DNA from: CAVTHW01 sp963734625
GTDB lineage: Bacteria > Acidobacteriota > Terriglobia > Bryobacterales > Bryobacteraceae
Assembly (NCBI GenBank): GCA_963734625.1
Contig: CAVTHW010000020.1
Location: forward strand, 124,001 to 188,000
Direction of reading: 5' to 3'
Length of the DNA: 64,000 nucleotides
The first letter of the stretch is position 1. Each line of letters begins with the position of its first letter. Shown here piece after piece: positions 36,138 through 45,475 of this stretch. The position numbers and the translations under genes were made by a program. The notes beneath the pieces were generated by a model. The model did not search any database. It was not told where the DNA came from and was given only the letters and a program-made list of their open reading frames with translations.

Positions 36138-38848
36138 CCGGTCATTTTCTGGCCCATGGCGATGGCGTTGACCGTGAGCAGCAGGCCGCGCAGGGCGTCC
36201 TCGGTGGGGTTGCGTCTCCAACTCGCCAGCAGGCGCACCTGCTCGGCGTGAAGCTGGGTGAGCGCGCGCCGGCGGAAGCGGATGGCCAGGGCCAGGCGTG
36301 GGCGCCGCTCTTCGGGCATCCCGCCGAACAATTCGTTGATAGACGCCGTTGCTAGCCGGTACTCTCCCAGAATGGCGTCCAGCATAGAGCGGCCGAGTTC
36401 GGCATCTTCGACCAGGGAGACGTACATCTCCATGAACCCGGGGTCGGCCATCATGAGCGCCGCTTCGACGTTATGCAGTTGGTAGGAAAGGAACGGCCAA
36501 TCCGCGATGCCTTCGCACAGTTCCCGCCAGTAGGCCGGGTTTTCCTTGCGCACCCACTCCAGCGCCGTGCCCACGCCGTACCAGCCGGGCAGGTGGAACC
36601 GCGCCTGGCTCCAGCTAAAGACCCAGGGGATGGACCGCAAGTCCTCGATTGTTTGTTCCTCACCCCGGCGGGCCGGGCGCGAGCCGATTCGCGACTGCTC
36701 GATGACGTCGATGGGCGTGGCCTGCTGGAAGAACGTCACGAACCCGTCGCGGTCGACCAGCCGGCGATAGGCTTGGAAGCTTTGCTCAACCACCTTCGGC
36801 CAGAAACTCTCCAGAGGATGGGCGCCCGGCTGCGCGCCCTGGTGCAGCAAAGACGTGCGCGCGACCCCGGCCAGCAGCCTCTCCAGTTGATAGGTCGCCG
36901 TGACCTTGTTCGCGTACTTCTGAGCGACCACTTCCCCCTGCTCGGTCACCCGCATCCGGCCCATCAGCGATCCGGCCGGCAAGGCTTCGAGGAAGACGTG
37001 AACCGGCCCCGCTCCGCGTCCGATGGTCCCTCCGCGTCCATGGAAGAAAGCCAGCCGCACATCCCGCTCGCGAGCCACGCAGACCAGGCGTTCCTGGGCC
37101 CGGTGCAGGCCCCAATGGCTCGCCAGAATGCCGCCGTCCTTGTTACTGTCGCTGTAGCCCAGCATGACCACGATTTCACGCTCCGCCTTGCCGTCGCGCC
37201 GCTGCTGATAGGCCAGGGTCCGCCGGGTCATCGGGTGGGAGAGAAACGCATCCAGAATCTCCGCGCTCCGCTCCAGGTCGGTGATGGTCTCAAACAGGGG
37301 CGTTACGGGAAGCTCGGAGGTCAGTCCGTCCGCGGTCTCCACCAGCAGACCGCCCTCCCGCGCCAGGAGATAGACCGCCAGCAGGTCGGCCGCGCTGCGG
37401 GTGAAGCTGACAATCAGCGGGCCGATGCCCCGGGGGCCGTAGCGGGTAAAGTTTTCGCGCAACAGGCGGAAGAGCCCCACGGCGCGCCCGGCCTCGCCCT
37501 CCAGCCGCGTGTGCGGACCGGTGAACGGGCGCGGGCTCTGAAGTTCGCGGTTGAGGAATTCCAGCTTCTCCGGCTCGCTCCAGTCGGGATAGTCGGTGCG
37601 CGAGAACCCGGCCGCCCGCAGCAGCCCGGCCACGGCGCGATCGTGAAAAGCGCTGTTTTGCCGGATGTCGAGCGTCGCCAGGTGAAAGCCGAACACGCGC
37701 ACCTGCGCCGCCAGCGGACGGACGTCCAGTTCCGCGATCTGCCGTGCGCCGGCTTCGTTGAGCGACATTTCGAGCGCTTCGATGTCCGCCAGCAGGTCGT
37801 CGGGAGTTATATAGCCGCCGGGTTGGGAGGCGGCCCCGTCGGCGCGCGCCAGGCGCAGCAGCATCAGGTTGATCAGTTGCCGCCATGGCTCGGCCGGGTT
37901 CCGCTCCAGCGCGGTGCGAGAAGCTTCTCCCAGTTGCACGCTCAACTCGCGGATGCGATTTGCCAGCACCGCCGGCGCGCCGCCGGCCGGCTCGGCCAGG
38001 CTTAGCCTGGCGCCCGCTTGCCGCAACCTGTCTTCGAGCACGGAAATCGCGGTCCGGCGGAGAAGATCGAGCGTCGACGAGGTCACTTCCGGAGAAACCA
38101 GCGGGTGGCCGTCCCTGTCCCCACCCACCCAGCTCCCGAACCTCAGCCGCGGCATAGGCGGCGGCTCAGTTCCAAAGGCCTCGCGCCAGGACTGCTGAAA
38201 GCGCAACTCGAGCAGTTCCACCACGTCCGGAAAAACCGACCGCAAATAGTACAGGGTGCCGCGAACTTCTTCCTCCACTTCCGGACGCTCGGCTAGAATC
38301 TCACCGGTGAGCCACAGCCGTTCAAAGGCGGCCTTGAGCCTGCGATCGAAGATGGCTCTCTCGGCCTCGGTGGACGTCCGGTGGTCGCGCTCCGCCAGCA
38401 GCCGGTAGATGTTTCGATGGTGCTCCAGCACCGTGGCGCGCTTGGCCTCGGTGGGGTGCGCCGTAAGCACCGGCTCCACCGAGACCCACTCCAAGCCCTG
38501 CCTCACGGTGTCTTCGGTGAACCCGCGCTGCTTGAGGTCTCCCAAGCTGTAGCGCCACGATCCCGGCTCGCTCTCCTGCTGCCAGGCGCCTTCCGCCCGG
38601 CGCCGCGTGTCGTTGGCCGTGTTCTCCTCGACGATGTTCAGAAGCTGAAAGGCAATCGACAGCGCCTGGCAATCCCGTTCGGTCAGCGGCGTCGCCTCCG
38701 GCTTGCCGCCGTTAAAGCACTCGCGCAGAAAGGTGGCCAGTTCCGCCGCCCCTTCTTCTTCGATTACCCGGCAGAACAGCTCGCGGACATAGGCGAAGTC
38801 GGAGCGCCACTTCGCGAACCCCTCGTTGATCAAATCGGTGCGGGTCAT
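36134..38848 (-). CDS. ppc: Phosphoenolpyruvate carboxylase
   Basis: The 904-residue enzyme carboxylates PEP to oxaloacetate, refilling the TCA cycle. Signatures present are VLTAHPTEAKRATVLEHHR (catalytic His), MLGYSDSNKDGGILAS and FFHGRGGTIGRGAGP. Length fits the bacterial class. It is a lone gene, converging with the Ig-repeat gene and separated from the ior operon by a REP-rich gap. Confidence 0.96.
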   Translation of the reverse strand: MTRTDLINEGFAKWRSDFAYVRELFCRVIEEEGAAELATFLRECFNGGKPEATPLTERDCQALSIAFQLLNIVEENTANDTRRRAEGAWQQESEPGSWRYSLGDLKQRGFTEDTVRQGLEWVSVEPVLTAHPTEAKRATVLEHHRNIYRLLAERDHRTSTEAERAIFDRRLKAAFERLWLTGEILAERPEVEEEVRGTLYYLRSVFPDVVELLELRFQQSWREAFGTEPPPMPRLRFGSWVGGDRDGHPLVSPEVTSSTLDLLRRTAISVLEDRLRQAGARLSLAEPAGGAPAVLANRIRELSVQLGEASRTALERNPAEPWRQLINLMLLRLARADGAASQPGGYITPDDLLADIEALEMSLNEAGARQIAELDVRPLAAQVRVFGFHLATLDIRQNSAFHDRAVAGLLRAAGFSRTDYPDWSEPEKLEFLNRELQSPRPFTGPHTRLEGEAGRAVGLFRLLRENFTRYGPRGIGPLIVSFTRSAADLLAVYLLAREGGLLVETADGLTSELPVTPLFETITDLERSAEILDAFLSHPMTRRTLAYQQRRDGKAEREIVVMLGYSDSNKDGGILASHWGLHRAQERLVCVARERDVRLAFFHGRGGTIGRGAGPVHVFLEALPAGSLMGRMRVTEQGEVVAQKYANKVTATYQLERLLAGVARTSLLHQGAQPGAHPLESFWPKVVEQSFQAYRRLVDRDGFVTFFQQATPIDVIEQSRIGSRPARRGEEQTIEDLRSIPWVFSWSQARFHLPGWYGVGTALEWVRKENPAYWRELCEGIADWPFLSYQLHNVEAALMMADPGFMEMYVSLVEDAELGRSMLDAILGEYRLATASINELFGGMPEERRPRLALAIRFRRRALTQLHAEQVRLLASWRRNPTEDALRGLLLTVNAIAMGQKMTG

Positions 38849-38929
38849 CTAGGAATCATTCTAGTGTAGTGCGGCGGAGGTAAGGCCATGAAGTGGGTGC
38901 GCGACACAAACAGAGTGCCCGCGTGGGGT

Positions 38930-39033
38930 CTGGCTTTCAGCCAGCAGCCGGCTTTTGAGCCGGCGTTTCTTCGGGCTGTCGTAAGACGCCGGGCCGAAGC
39001 CCGGCGGCAGCCAGAAATGGCTGCCCCACAAGC
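38930..39033. repeat. Cluster of four hairpins including REP-like element copy B
   Basis: Four inverted repeats follow one another: CTGGCT/AGCCAG (38930-38944), GCCGGC/GCCGGC (38947-38964), GCCGGGC/GCCCGGC (38988-39005) and GGCAGCCA/TGGCTGCC (39006-39025). The last two are the same 53-bp unit found at 27647-27699. The cluster fills the gap between the ppc start and iorA. Confidence 0.85.
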
Positions 39034-39080
39034 GAACTTGTAGGCGCGTGCGCTACAGGGAATTGTGGTTAAAATGACCT

Positions 39081-40073
39081 TTGACTCTTTTTTCGCCAAA
39101 TCGCCTGCTGCTCAGCGGAGACGAGGCCGTGGCCCTGGCCGCGTGGGAAGCCGGCGTCAGGCTGGGGACAGGCTACCCCGGCACTCCGTCCACTGAGATT
39201 CTGGAAGCCTTCTCGGTCTTGGGCGGGAAGGCGCAGTGGTCGCCCAACGAGAAAGTTGCATTAGAGGTCGCCATCGGCGCCGCCTATTCGGGGGCCCGGG
39301 CACTGGTGACCATGAAACACGTGGGCCTGAACGTCGCGGCCGATCCACTGTTCACGGTGGCCTATACCGGCGTAACAGGAGCGCTGGTGGTAGTCTCGGC
39401 CGACGACCCGGGCATGGCCTCCAGCCAGAATGAGCAGGATAACCGCCACTATGCCGTAGCCGCCGGCGTGCCGATGCTGGAGCCCTCCGATTCGCAGGAA
39501 GCCTACGACTTCACGCTGCTGGCCATCGAGATCTCGGAGCGCTGGAGCATTCCGGTCCTGCTGCGCATGACCACCCGGGTGTGCCATTCGAAGACCGTCT
39601 TGCATTCGGCCGGGCGACGGGCGGAAGCGCCGGTCCCGAAGTTCCAGCGCGATATCCGGGGCCGGGTGATGATTCCGGCGAATGCGCGCCCCGCGCACCG
39701 GCGACTGCGAGAGAAACTCGGCGAGATCGCCGCATGGAACGAGGCTTCCGGACCGAATCGCCGCGTCGAGGGCGGCGCCGAGCTGGGCATCATCGCCTCC
39801 GGCGTCGCCTACATGCATGCGCGGGAGGCGACGCCCGAAGCGGCGATGCTCAAACTCGGAATGACTCACCCGCTGCCGCTGGAAGCCGTCCGCGCCTTCG
39901 CCGCCGCGGTCCGCCGCTGCGTGGTGATCGAAGAGGGCGATCCGTATCTGGCGGATGCGCTCCGGGCGGCGGGCATCAAAGTGGAGTCGAAGCCCGAGAT
40001 GTACCGATTCGGCGAGCTGAACGTCGGCCGCGTGCGCCGCATTCTGGCGGGCGATGTCTCGCCCGAAGCCTAG
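39081..40073 (+). CDS. iorA: Indolepyruvate ferredoxin oxidoreductase alpha subunit, N-terminal part
   Basis: The first 330 residues of IorA: the pyrimidine-binding domain (LLLSGDEAVALAAWEAGVRLGTGYPGTPSTEI, WSPNEKVALEVAIGAAYSGARAL, MKHVGLNVAADPLF) and the following transketolase C-like domain (VVIEEGDPYLADAL). As sequenced it starts at TTG and ends at a TAG just after LAGDVSPEA. Removing one C near 40064 joins it cleanly to the next frame, and removing one T from the six-T run near 39091 joins it to an ATG at 39074, so both ends are probably consensus errors. IOR converts arylpyruvates to arylacetyl-CoA with ferredoxin. Confidence 0.82.
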   Translation: MTLFSPNRLLLSGDEAVALAAWEAGVRLGTGYPGTPSTEILEAFSVLGGKAQWSPNEKVALEVAIGAAYSGARALVTMKHVGLNVAADPLFTVAYTGVTGALVVVSADDPGMASSQNEQDNRHYAVAAGVPMLEPSDSQEAYDFTLLAIEISERWSIPVLLRMTTRVCHSKTVLHSAGRRAEAPVPKFQRDIRGRVMIPANARPAHRRLREKLGEIAAWNEASGPNRRVEGGAELGIIASGVAYMHAREATPEAAMLKLGMTHPLPLEAVRAFAAAVRRCVVIEEGDPYLADALRAAGIKVESKPEMYRFGELNVGRVRRILAGDVSPEA

Positions 40074-40686
40074 CTCGCCACCTGGCACACCGCCGGCGCT
40101 GTGCCAGGGCTGTCCGCACCGGATTGTGTTCCAGGCGCTGCGCGATCTGGATTGCATAGTCTCGGGCGACATCGGCTGTTATTCGCTGGGTGTGCTGCCG
40201 CCATTCGAAGCGATGGACACGCTGGTGTGCATGGGCGCCGCAATCGGCGTCGGACTCGGCCTGCGGCATTCGCTGCCTGCGGAGGAGGCCCGGCGCGTGG
40301 TGAGCGTTATCGGCGACAGCACGTTCGTCCACAGCGGCATCACCGGCCTGGTGGAGATGGTCTATAACCCGCCGCCTTCGGGGCACCTGCTTATCATTCT
40401 CGACAATGGAACTACGGCCATGACCGGCCTGCAGGAACACCCGGGTACGGGCCGCACGCTCGACCATCAGCCCACGGGCAAGGTCCGATTCGAGGAACTC
40501 GCTCGAGCGATGGGAATCATCCGCATTCACGTCGTGGATCCGACCCTGGACCCGCCGGGATTCCGGCGCCTGACCAAGGAATGCCTGGATTCGGGCGAAC
40601 TGGCTCTCATTGTGGCGCGCCGGGATTGCCTGCTGGCGACCGGCAAAATCAAGGCATACGAGAAGTGCGATGGCCACAGGAAATAG
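40054..40686 (+). CDS. iorA: Indolepyruvate ferredoxin oxidoreductase alpha subunit, thiamine diphosphate-binding part
   Basis: The 210-residue frame contains the TPP-binding domain: LCQGCPHRIVFQAL, SGDIGCYSLG, GDSTFVHSGITGLVEMVYN and ILDNGTTAMTGLQEHPG. It continues the preceding frame and together they give about 540 residues. The protein stops right after IVARRDCLL and a short tail, where typical IorA continues with a C-terminal two-[4Fe-4S] ferredoxin domain. That domain is absent here, and the stop overlaps the iorB start. Confidence 0.82.
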   Translation: MSRPKPSSPPGTPPALCQGCPHRIVFQALRDLDCIVSGDIGCYSLGVLPPFEAMDTLVCMGAAIGVGLGLRHSLPAEEARRVVSVIGDSTFVHSGITGLVEMVYNPPPSGHLLIILDNGTTAMTGLQEHPGTGRTLDHQPTGKVRFEELARAMGIIRIHVVDPTLDPPGFRRLTKECLDSGELALIVARRDCLLATGKIKAYEKCDGHRK

Positions 40687-41179
40687 CAAAGACGTCACCA
40701 GTGTCGTGATTGCGGGCCTGGGCGGGCAAGGGGTGCTCAAGGCGTCCGACATCGTGGCGGAAGCGGCCTTCCGCGCCGGACTCGACGTGAAGAAGAGCGA
40801 GGTCCACGGCATGAGCCAGCGCGGGGGTTCGGTGAGCAGCGACATCCGGTTCGGCCGCCAGGTCTGGAGCCCCATGACGCCGCCGGGGGAGGCGGACTAC
40901 CTGGTGCTGCTCGACGCCGGTCAACTGGAACCGAACCGCGGGTTGCTGCGACAGGGCGGCATGCTGATCCATCCGGGCTCGATCGACCCCGCGGCGCTGG
41001 CCTCCAGAAAGAGCTTGAACGTAGCCCTGATCGGGGTCCTGAGCGCGGCGCTCGACATCCCGGAAGAAGTCTGGCTAAACGCCATCCGCGCCAGTTTCGG
41101 CAAGCGCCTGCACGAGGCGAACGAAGCGGCGTTTCGGGCCGGCCGCGCCGCGGCACGAAACCAACCGAAGGGAGCATAG
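40670..41179 (+). CDS. iorB: Indolepyruvate ferredoxin oxidoreductase beta subunit
   Basis: The 169-residue protein is the gamma-like domain of 2-oxoacid:ferredoxin oxidoreductases (VVIAGLGGQGVLKASDIVAEAA, KKSEVHGMSQRGGSVSSDIRFG). I use the ATG at 40670, which overlaps the iorA end by 17 bases, rather than earlier in-frame codons. It completes the IOR enzyme with IorA, and lies 10 bases before paaK. Confidence 0.9.
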   Translation: MATGNSKDVTSVVIAGLGGQGVLKASDIVAEAAFRAGLDVKKSEVHGMSQRGGSVSSDIRFGRQVWSPMTPPGEADYLVLLDAGQLEPNRGLLRQGGMLIHPGSIDPAALASRKSLNVALIGVLSAALDIPEEVWLNAIRASFGKRLHEANEAAFRAGRAAARNQPKGA

Positions 41180-41189
41180 AAGAACAGAG

Positions 41190-42527
41190 ATGACGGAAAC
41201 CCGCGAAGCTGTCGAGACCTGCTTTCATCCGGCCAGCGCGCCGGACTACATTCCAGCGCCGCTCCTGCGAAAGCTCCAATTGGAGCGTTTGCAGAGCGTG
41301 GTCGGCCGCGCCTACGACAAGATCGAACTTTTTCGCACGCGCCTGGACGAGCGCCGGATGGGGCCCGGGGATATTCATTCTCTGGAGGACATTTCACGGC
41401 TGCCCTTCACCGTCAAGAATGACCTGCGGGACACCTACCCATTCGGCCTGTTCGCCAGCCCGATGCAGGAAGTGGTCCGGCTGCACGCCTCCAGCGGCAC
41501 CACCGGGAAGCCGATTGTGGTCGCCTATACCAAGGAAGACGTGGACGTCTGGACCAACGCCATGGTGCGGACCCTGGCGGCCTGCGGGCTGAGCCAGGCC
41601 GACACGATCCAGAACGCTTACGGCTACGGTCTGTTCACCGGCGGCCTGGGGGCCCACTACGGGGCCGAGGGGCTGGGCGCCACGGTGATCCCAATCTCGG
41701 GAGGCAACACCGACCGGCAGATCATGGTGATGCGGGACTTCGGCGTAACGGCGATCTGCTGCACCCCCAGCTACTTCGTCCACCTGGTTGAGCGGGCGGC
41801 GGAGATGGGCGTGGACATCCGCGAACTTCCTTTGCGGGTGGGCGTTTTCGGGGCGGAGCCCTGGAGCGAGTCGATGCGCCGCCACATCGAATCCCGCAGC
41901 CGGATCAAGGCCTACGACATCTACGGATTGTCGGAGATCACGGGTCCCGGAGTGGCGAGCGAGTGCGCCTGCCAGCAGGGCCTTCACATCTTCGAAGATC
42001 ATTTCTATCCGGAGATCGTCAATCCGCAAACCGGCGAGCCGCTCGCCGAGGGCGAGGAAGGCGAACTGGTTCTCACCACGTTGAGCAAGCGGGCCATGCC
42101 CATTCTGCGTTACCGCACGCGCGACATCACCGCCTTCATCCCGGGCCAGTGCGCCTGTGGACGCACCCTCCGGCGCATGCATCGCATCACGCGCCGCAGC
42201 GACGATATGTTCATCATCCGCGGCGTGAACGTCTTCCCCTCGCAGGTGGAGACGGCGCTGCTGGAGGTGGAGGGCGTACTGCCCCACTACCTGATCATCC
42301 TCACCCGCGAGAAGGGGCTCGACTGCATGGAGGTGCAACTCGAGGTCACGCCCGAGGTCTTCAGCGACAAGATAGGCGCTCTGGAGGAGTTGCAGGCGCG
42401 GCTGGTTCACGCGTTGGACCATGTGTTGGGAATAAGGGTGGATGTGCGGCTGGTCGAACCGCACAGCATTCAGCGCAGCGAAGGGAAAGCCAAGAGAATT
42501 GTCGACCGCAGAAACCTGGCGGAGTAA
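41190..42527 (+). CDS. paaK: Phenylacetate-CoA ligase
   Basis: The 445-residue AMP-forming ligase activates phenylacetate (or another arylacetate) with CoA. It has the adenylate motif LHASSGTTGKPIVVAYT, the AMP-binding DIYGLSEITGPG region and the C-terminal RSDDMFIIRGVNVFPSQVE. Length is that of PaaK. It sits in an operon with IOR and an aminotransferase, which suits degradation or recycling of aromatic amino acids through arylpyruvate and arylacetyl-CoA. Confidence 0.93.
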   Translation: MTETREAVETCFHPASAPDYIPAPLLRKLQLERLQSVVGRAYDKIELFRTRLDERRMGPGDIHSLEDISRLPFTVKNDLRDTYPFGLFASPMQEVVRLHASSGTTGKPIVVAYTKEDVDVWTNAMVRTLAACGLSQADTIQNAYGYGLFTGGLGAHYGAEGLGATVIPISGGNTDRQIMVMRDFGVTAICCTPSYFVHLVERAAEMGVDIRELPLRVGVFGAEPWSESMRRHIESRSRIKAYDIYGLSEITGPGVASECACQQGLHIFEDHFYPEIVNPQTGEPLAEGEEGELVLTTLSKRAMPILRYRTRDITAFIPGQCACGRTLRRMHRITRRSDDMFIIRGVNVFPSQVETALLEVEGVLPHYLIILTREKGLDCMEVQLEVTPEVFSDKIGALEELQARLVHALDHVLGIRVDVRLVEPHSIQRSEGKAKRIVDRRNLAE

Positions 42528-42537
42528 TGAGGCAGCC

Positions 42538-42981
42538 ATGAAGATCCATCAGTTGTCGCTATTCCTCGAAAACAAACCGGGACGGCTCATCGAGCCCTGC
42601 CGGCTGCTGTCCGGCGCGGGCATCAACATCCGGACCTTGTCGGTCGCGGACACGCAACAATTCGGCATCTTGAGGATGATCGTGTCGGACTGGCAGAAGG
42701 CCTCGGCGGTGCTGAAAGGGGCCGGATGCGTGTTCAAGGTTACCGAGGTGCTCGCCGTCGAAGTGCCGGACCGTCCGGGCGGGCTGGCGGAGGTCCTGGA
42801 GCTCTTCGAGAACAGCGGCGTCAACATCGAGTACATGTACGCCTTCACTTTCGGCCGGCAGGACAAGGCGGTCCTGATCTTTCGCTTCGACCAGCCGGAT
42901 GAAGCGATACGGAAGCTCCAGGGCGCCGGCATCAACGTCCTCGATAGCGTGGACGTTTACAGCCGCGGGACCCTGGAATGA
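42538..42981 (+). CDS. Tandem ACT-domain protein
   Basis: Two ACT domains fill the 147 residues: KIHQLSLFLENKPGRLIEPC (1-70) and VPDRPGGLAEVLELFENSGVNIEYMY (76-147). ACT pairs bind amino acids and regulate enzymes. This type is often encoded beside phenylacetate-CoA ligase/IOR genes and may sense an aromatic amino acid. It overlaps the aminotransferase start (ATGA). Confidence 0.88.
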   Translation: MKIHQLSLFLENKPGRLIEPCRLLSGAGINIRTLSVADTQQFGILRMIVSDWQKASAVLKGAGCVFKVTEVLAVEVPDRPGGLAEVLELFENSGVNIEYMYAFTFGRQDKAVLIFRFDQPDEAIRKLQGAGINVLDSVDVYSRGTLE

Positions 42982-44171
42982 GCGTCTCGCAGAACATCGC
43001 CGAGCAACTCAAGCGGGCCTCCTGGATCCGCAGGATGTTCGAGGAGGGCGCCCGGATGAAGGCGGAGCGGGGCGCCGAGAACGTCTTCGACTTCACGCTG
43101 GGCAACCCGGATGTAGACCCCCCTGGCGAAGTCCTGGCGGCCCTGGCTCGACTGGCGTCGGAGAACCCACCGAGGGTTCACGGCTATATGCCCAACGCCG
43201 GATTTGCCGAGGCGCGCACGGCGGTGGCGCGGCGTATGGCGGACAGGACGGGGCTGCCATTTACGGCCGGCCACATCCTGATGACGGTAGGCTCGGCGGG
43301 CGCCTGCAACATCTATCTCAAGTCGGTGCTGGATCCAGGGGATGAAGTTATCGTGCTGATGCCCTGCTTCTCCGAGTACCCGTTCTACATTCTGAACCAC
43401 GCCGGCCGGATGGTCCCGGTGGAGACGGACGAGAACTTTCTCCCGGACGCGGGCCGGATTGCCGCCGCCATCACGCCGCGCACCAAGGCCATCATCATCA
43501 ATTCGCCCAACAACCCGACGGGCAGGGTCTATCCGGCGGAGGTCCTTCAGGAACTGGAGCGCCTGATCTCCAGCCTCGATCATCCCGTGACGGTGATCAG
43601 CGACGAGCCATACAAGTCCATCGTCTTCGACGGCCGCCGGCAGCCCGAGGTGGCTTCCATCATCACCCGGACCGTGGTCGCCGACTCCTGGTCGAAAACC
43701 TTCGCCCTGCCCGGCGAGCGTATCGGCTACCTGGCGATCTCGCCGCGCCTGCCGGAAGCCGGCGCGCTGCTCAACGCCTGTTCTTTGGCCAACCGGATTC
43801 TTGGATTCGTCAACGCGCCAGCGCTCTGGCAAAGAGTGGTGACGGAAACTATCGACACTGTAATCGACATCGGCAGCTACCAGCAGAGGCGAGACCTGCT
43901 GTGCGACGGTCTGGAGCGGATCGGTTATCAAATGCTCAGGCCGGAGGGCGCCTTCTATGTTTTTCCCCGAACCCCTATGCCCGACGACAGCGCGTTTGTT
44001 CGCATGCTGGCAGCCGAAGGGGTTCTCGGTGTCCCGGGCGTGGGCTTCGGCCGCGGCGGCTACATCCGGCTTTCTCTCACCGTTCCGCGGAGCACCATCG
44101 AGAAATCACTTCCCGCCTTCGAGCGCGCGTTCCAACGCGCCAAGGCGCTTGATACCGAGGAAATCATATGA
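42978..44171 (+). CDS. Class I/II PLP-dependent aminotransferase
   Basis: A fold-type I aminotransferase of 397 residues: FTLGNPDVDPPGEVL, INSPNNPTGRVYPAEV, the PLP-Lys region ADSWSKTFALPGERIGYLA and the C-terminal GVLGVPGVGFGRGGYIRLS. Its context with IOR and paaK suggests aromatic amino acid transamination to arylpyruvates, the IOR substrates; this is inference, since aspartate aminotransferases have similar sequences. It overlaps neighbours on both sides by ATGA. Confidence 0.9.
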   Translation: MSVSQNIAEQLKRASWIRRMFEEGARMKAERGAENVFDFTLGNPDVDPPGEVLAALARLASENPPRVHGYMPNAGFAEARTAVARRMADRTGLPFTAGHILMTVGSAGACNIYLKSVLDPGDEVIVLMPCFSEYPFYILNHAGRMVPVETDENFLPDAGRIAAAITPRTKAIIINSPNNPTGRVYPAEVLQELERLISSLDHPVTVISDEPYKSIVFDGRRQPEVASIITRTVVADSWSKTFALPGERIGYLAISPRLPEAGALLNACSLANRILGFVNAPALWQRVVTETIDTVIDIGSYQQRRDLLCDGLERIGYQMLRPEGAFYVFPRTPMPDDSAFVRMLAAEGVLGVPGVGFGRGGYIRLSLTVPRSTIEKSLPAFERAFQRAKALDTEEII

Positions 44172-45475
44172 AACGAATTATTGTCCTCATCCTGTGCGCG
44201 GCATTCAAGGTTTGTTCGCAGACGCCCGAGCCTAGAGTCCTCGAGTTGGGCGTCGAGCAGCGGGTACGCAACGAGAACGCGGATAACTTTACCGACTTCA
44301 ACGAGACTGTCGATGACCAGCGGGTCCAGGTGCGATACCGGACGCGGCTCTGGGTGAACGCGCCTTTGAACTCGAACATCCGTTTCAACGTGGGCCTGAA
44401 CCAGGAGACCAATGAAATCATCACCCCGGATCGCCCGTTCAAATTCGACGAGATCGTGTTCGAATCCGCCTACATAGACGTGAAGAAGCTCTTCATCAAA
44501 GGGCTGTCCTTGCGGGTGGGCCGGCAGAATTTGATTAAAGGGGAAGGGTTCCTGCTCCTGGATGGCACGCCGCTCGACGGATCGCGTTCCCTCTACCTCA
44601 ACGCGGCGGTCCTCGGGTACTCGTGGAAGAAATCCAAGCTGGAAGCGATCGCCATTTCCAACCCTCGCACAGACCGCTACCTGCCGAGAATCCACAATCT
44701 CGGACGCGCGCTGGTGGACTGGAACGAGCAGGCCATCGGCGCCTACTACACGGACAACAGTTTCACGAACAGCGCGATAGAGGGCTATTACTTCTACAAG
44801 AAGGAGACGGGAGACCCGCGCGCGCCTACTAACCTGCAGTTTCAAGGGGACCGTCACATTTCGACAGCCGGCGGCCGCGTGGTTCAGAACCTGGGTCCGG
44901 GATTAAGCTTCACCGGAGAACTTGCGTTGCAATGGGGCGCCCAGCACCCCAACATCTCAGTGACTGGCCAGGGCGGCTACGCATACCTGAAGAAGACGCT
45001 CGGCAAGAGCAACCGGGCTTACGTTCAAGGGGGGTACGTAGGCATGTCCGGCGACGATCCCTCCACCCCCCGAAAGAACGAGGGCTGGGACCCGTTGTTT
45101 TCGCGCTGGCCGAAGTACAGCGAGTTGTACATCTACAGCCAAGCCAAGGAGCGCGGGGCAGGCTACTGGACCAACCTGCGAATGTGGATGGCGGAGGCCG
45201 GCTATTCACCCTGGAAACCGGTGACCGGACGAATCACGTACTACCACATGGGCGCGTCCCATCCCTTCGCCGGAGATCCGCGGACTTTTGGCAAGGGCAC
45301 GCTGCGCGGCGATATGCCGCAAATACGCGTGGACTACGCTCCGAACAAGAGCTGGAAAGGTCACGTGGTCTACGAATACCTTGCGCCGGGCAACTTCTAT
45401 TCCCTGGGCACGCACTCCTATTTCCTGCGCTTCGAGGTGATTTACACCCACCTGGCGTCAGTGAAATTCAGATAG
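44168..45475 (+). CDS. Alginate-export/porin-like outer-membrane beta-barrel protein
   Basis: The 435-residue protein has a short signal peptide (MKRIIVLILCAAFKVCSQ) and alternating strands matching the AlgE-type porin family (YRTRLWVNAPLNSNIRFNVG, LRVGRQNLIKGEGFLLLDGTP, GRALVDWNEQAIGAYY). It ends in a Phe-Arg tail after aromatic strands. It is translationally coupled to the aminotransferase, so it may import arylacetates or amino acids. It overlaps the converging regulator gene end by 18 bases. Confidence 0.8.
   Translation: MKRIIVLILCAAFKVCSQTPEPRVLELGVEQRVRNENADNFTDFNETVDDQRVQVRYRTRLWVNAPLNSNIRFNVGLNQETNEIITPDRPFKFDEIVFESAYIDVKKLFIKGLSLRVGRQNLIKGEGFLLLDGTPLDGSRSLYLNAAVLGYSWKKSKLEAIAISNPRTDRYLPRIHNLGRALVDWNEQAIGAYYTDNSFTNSAIEGYYFYKKETGDPRAPTNLQFQGDRHISTAGGRVVQNLGPGLSFTGELALQWGAQHPNISVTGQGGYAYLKKTLGKSNRAYVQGGYVGMSGDDPSTPRKNEGWDPLFSRWPKYSELYIYSQAKERGAGYWTNLRMWMAEAGYSPWKPVTGRITYYHMGASHPFAGDPRTFGKGTLRGDMPQIRVDYAPNKSWKGHVVYEYLAPGNFYSLGTHSYFLRFEVIYTHLASVKFR

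Noticed and set aside
36473..38005. A 510-codon frame opposite the PEP carboxylase
   Set aside because: The carboxylase on the minus strand has complete signatures; the antisense frame has no recognisable motif.
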